Origin: Cloeon dipterum | Lineage: Eukaryota; Arthropoda; Insecta; Ephemeroptera; Baetidae | Length of the DNA: 64,000 nucleotides | NCBI RefSeq assembly: GCF_949628265.1 | Contig: NC_088788.1 | Coordinates: 34,024,335-34,088,334, forward strand | Direction: 5' to 3' | Shown here: positions 60,856 to 64,000 of the stretch, in pieces | Layout of the letters: every line of letters starts with the position of its first letter | Position numbering within the stretch: position 1 is the first letter of the stretch | The notes under the pieces: generated by a model | Seen by the model: only the letters and a program-made list of their open reading frames with translations | What the model was told of the DNA's origin: nothing | Databases searched by the model: none | Program-made: the position numbers and the translations under genes

Positions 60856-63291
60856 TTCATTAACAAAATATCATCAAATATTTGTGAGTGAAGAAATGTG
60901 CGATAGTGGAAACCGCTGGGCAATAAATCGGTGTCGTTTCGTGGCGAACGAAAATGATTTGTCTCGTGCTGCGTTGACACGCTTATCGCTTGAATTTCGC
61001 ACGCACTTGCTCTCAAAGCTCGGCAGCCGCGCGAACACACAATTCTGGGCGATGTTGGGAGCTGGCTGAGAAATAATGTCAGATAAGACCGTCGCCGGGC
61101 TTTTTCGCGTGCTGCTGCTGGTCGATTTTCCAGCGGCGGCCGCTCGCTATTCTGACGGTAAAGCCATCTCTGGAAAGAGGCCTCAACCTCGCCGTTCTCA
61201 GTCGGGTTTAATTATTGGTTGGGTGGTGGTGCTATCAGTACCTCGTCGAGTGACAGCAGCCAACGTCTCTCTCTCTTTCTCTCTTTCACTGCCGCAGCCT
61301 CCAACTTTTCTCTCAATCTCTCGGAATGAGGACGCAAAAGCAAGCAAAATATGTGAGATACACGCACAATGCGTCCTTCACCCGCTCCCTCGTGACAAAC
61401 TCACTCACTTTTTGCAAGCGCAAAAAAGTGCCTTCCCGTTTTACCCGTCAGGATGCGCGCGTCCCAAAAACTTGTGCCGTGCAGCAAGATTTCGAGAGCG
61501 AAATTCTCTGCTTTTTTTGTCGGTGCTCGCGGTTGCTCTCTGCTGTCAACAGGAAAAGTCGCTGTTTTGCTCTATATGTATACAGCAGGGACTACCAGCT
61601 TGCGGTTGTGCTTTTTGTCTAATTAAGCGCGGCGCGAGCCGCTTTTCAGAAGCACAGGTCGTCTGCCGTTGCCGAAGAAGGGCCGTTTTGTCATAGTGCG
61701 CACATCTCCGAAAGACGGAGGAGGAAATATATTAAGTAAACATTTTGATATTATTGCTGACCTATTTTTTCCACTTATAATTTCAGAGGGCCGACACTGC
61801 TATATTTAAATATACATTTTAAATCACAAAATTGTTAGTTACATTCATGATAAGACTTGGAAGACACAATTTGAAACGTTTTCATGAATTTTAAATGTTT
61901 AAAATGAAATTTCCTCAAAGATGCAACATATTTTTTTATAAATCAAGATTTTGAAATGATGAAGCAGTAGAAAATTTGGTCTTTCCCTCATCCTAATTTT
62001 TCTTCTATTTAATTTCAAAAAAGAAAATTGAACATCTTTGGGTAGCATATTATTTTTAAATAGCTTTGTTTTTTAACGGCCGCAGGCATCTACCACTTCT
62101 TCAAAATGAAACAAAACATGATTTAATTCAATAATTATAGCAAATTCCATGGGTATGTGCCAAGAAGCAATAATAAATCTCGTTTTGAAATGTTTTGTAT
62201 GCTGCTATGGTAAAAGAGAACTGACAATGAGAAACGGACTCCTTTATAAATCGGCTCGGTTCCAATGAATAAAATGCTAATTTTATTACAAAATTCAAAC
62301 ACTGCAGGCGCATCACATGAATTGCTAAGAGCATATTATTCAGGTTTATGTTTATTTCACATAGCTCGACTATTGACAAAACGTGCGAGTGCTCTGCCAA
62401 TTCTCCTCCCTTTTTTCGCATGCTCGCAATAAAAGCGGCCGCGGTCGCGGAGCGTTCCTCCGCAGTCATAATACACTTCCAACCCTTTCCGTCCCGAATC
62501 ACTGCTTGGTGTATGCTTGGTGTCTACATATTCCCACCCAAACGTCTCATGCATGCGTGCATTCTCTATTCCTATATACATACTGACGGGTTCTTGGCCA
62601 CACGCGCGGCGCATTCGCTCTCTCCTGGTGCAGAGTTCGCTCGCTCTGTCTCTTTGTTGACTTTTCATCTTGGGTGTAAATACCTCGCGGCGCTGAACTA
62701 CTGCTCGCAATGACTGCCCTCCTCTTTTGATCATGCGTGTTTGTTTTGCGACAAGCCAAATTTGGTGATTTATTAGCACTTGTGGTCGAAAGGGCGGGCG
62801 GATCGACCCCCGGGGCAAAATCGACACCACCAGAGCAAATCACCCAAAACCAGGCTCCAGGCTCCAGCTCTGGCACTGATTTGTTAACAATCAATCTTCG
62901 AGGGGAAAGCATCACCGCCATTTGAGGAGAATTGTGTTTCTCAATTCAGTATCTGGAGATTGTAGCAAATTAAAAAATTTAGTAATTATAATTACCAAGA
63001 AACACGCTTTCTAGACGAGTCAAGGTAGGCAACAAAAGAGAGCCACGTTTTCCAGGAAATCCTGTTCGAATGGAAAACTATTAATTGAATTGAAAAGGCT
63101 TCGGGGAAAGATTCGATCAAGAGTTTTGCGCTCCTTCTCTGCAGACGGGAGGCATAGTCGGCTTTCTCGTGTGTGGGCTGGTTGGCTGGATGGATGGCTG
63201 GATGGATGGATTGGCACATAAAAGTTGGAGCTTGGGAGGCAGTGACGTAACTGGGCCCATCTGAACCGATCCCGGCGCGGGGTGGGTTATT

Positions 63292-63318
63292 AGAGAGAGA
63301 GAGAGAGAGAGAGAGAGC
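63292..63318. repeat. (GA)n microsatellite, 27 bp
   Basis: AG dinucleotide run at the edge of a GC-rich stretch. Confidence 0.95.
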
Positions 63319-63639
63319 GCCATGGCGCTGACGTCACGCCTGTATACCAACAAACTTGAAGGGTTCATGACATTATAACGCGTCTGTGAATGAAAATTTT
63401 CCCTCCTTCGCCGGCGGTGAATAACGCGTTCGCCTCGGCATGCCGATGAATGTTCTACATACTGATCCGACGAGTGCAGCTAGCAGAGAGAGAGAGGGGG
63501 GGGAGACGCGTCAGACCCTCGCACTCTTAGGATTCTATACGTTTTAGTTTGTGGTGAATTTTTTGCATTTGTTTAGTCTGATCTGATGTAAACCAAGTTT
63601 CGTGGTAAAAATTTCAATAACGGAGGCGGGATCTAAGCT

Positions 63640-64000
63640 AGGTGGGTCCGCTGTTGGAAAGGGTCTCAGATTTTGATGAAATTTGATGGAGATGTTGCTC
63701 TAGTGGACCTCAGGTCAACCCTAAAATTTGACTACTTTGCAATTTTAAATAATTTTTTTTTCATGGAATTATAATTATAGTTAGAGTAAAGATAAATTGA
63801 TAAATAAGGTATTTAAAATGATCCAAATTCAACGCCCAACAATCAGCCACGTTGACAATAAACTTTGTAGGTCAAAGGTCAATAAAGTTTGAACTAGATT
63901 TTAAGTAACTCCTGCATATTGAAGGGTAATTTTATTTTTGAGATTGCCGAAATGTGCTTCATTTAATAAGAAAATCCTTTGAAAGATAGTTTTCCGTATT
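63640..64000 (+). repeat. dispersed repeat family B, copy 2 (runs off the right edge)
   Basis: Same ordered blocks as 10.19-10.55 kb, including GGGTCTCAGATTTTGATGAA, GATGTTGCTCTAGTGGA and TAGGTCAAAGGTCAATAA. A perfect DR1 (AGGTCA-A-AGGTCA) lies at 63869-63881. Confidence 0.6.

Larger units (their letters stand above)
59524..64000. other. right-edge region: GC-rich islands and repeats, no exon confirmed
   Basis: Follows the microexon donor GTGAGTACC and is probably further RGS intron. GC-rich at 59.6-60.4, 61.0-61.7 and 62.3-62.9 kb. The 206-codon plus ORF at 61076-61696 and the 157-codon minus ORF at 62357-62830 have no recognisable domain and cross CT-rich simple sequence, so I do not call them genes. 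No RGS-box exon was found before the edge. Confidence 0.45.

Noticed and set aside
61076-61696. Longest plus-strand ORF (206 codons)
   Set aside because: No recognisable domain, runs through CT-rich simple sequence in a GC-rich island where stops are rare, and has no splice or homology support.
62357-62830. Minus-strand ORF of 157 codons
   Set aside because: No domain, overlapped by equally long ORFs on the other strand in GC-rich DNA.

Overview
This window is nuclear DNA of an animal, most likely an insect or another arthropod. The evidence is spliced genes with short GT-AG introns, several eukaryote-only protein families (Rab23, BAG2, POLR1D, CHMP4, CDK10, a Cys-string RGS protein), three eukaryotic tRNA genes with Pol III T-run terminators, an AT-rich background, and many (CT)n/(GA)n microsatellites. 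The order or species cannot be fixed from the sequence. No bacterial operon, CRISPR array, virus or toxin gene was seen.

Layout, left to right. 1-2.7 kb is AT-rich with no gene recognised. 2.8-4.4 kb holds a five-exon GNAT acetyltransferase gene on the minus strand, with a 121-bp (CT)n tract just upstream of its start. About 6.7-27 kb is occupied by a Rab23 gene on the plus strand: a probable leader exon, two long 5' introns (about 10.6 and 6.3 kb) carrying a tRNA-Met, a hairpin element and dispersed repeats, then compact coding exons. 27.4-36 kb is a dense housekeeping cluster: BAG2 (-), a 1.04-kb non-autonomous transposon with terminal inverted repeats and a 10-bp target duplication, POLR1D/RPAC2 (-), CHMP4/shrub (+) sharing a 230-bp divergent promoter with POLR1D, and CDK10 (-). 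I could rebuild all these CDSs exon by exon in consistent phase.

36-64 kb is different: few coding exons and repeated GC-rich, CpG-rich islands with triplet and dinucleotide repeats. It contains the 5' part of a gene for an RZ-type (RGS17/19/20-like) regulator of G-protein signalling: coding exons at 55.5 and 57.0 kb, the second ending in a palmitoylation-type cysteine string, then a candidate 9-nt microexon at 59.5 kb. The RGS box must lie beyond the right edge. Two identical tRNA-Lys(CUU) genes lie in opposite orientation 5.2 kb apart around these exons. A candidate first exon at 38.9 kb may belong to this or another long gene.

The genes do not form one pathway: Rab23 (Hedgehog and cilium-linked trafficking), BAG2 (Hsc70 co-chaperone), RPAC2 (Pol I/III subunit), CHMP4 (ESCRT-III), CDK10 (cell-cycle/transcription kinase) and RGS (G-alpha GTPase activation) are neighbours, not an operon. 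I found no clearly novel biological system. The most noteworthy items are the transposon with intact target duplication, a long palindromic element, a GC-AG intron in Rab23, the RGS microexon, a stop-free 54-nt intron in CHMP4, at least three dispersed repeat families (one carrying perfect DR1 nuclear-receptor sites), and clusters of POU octamers.
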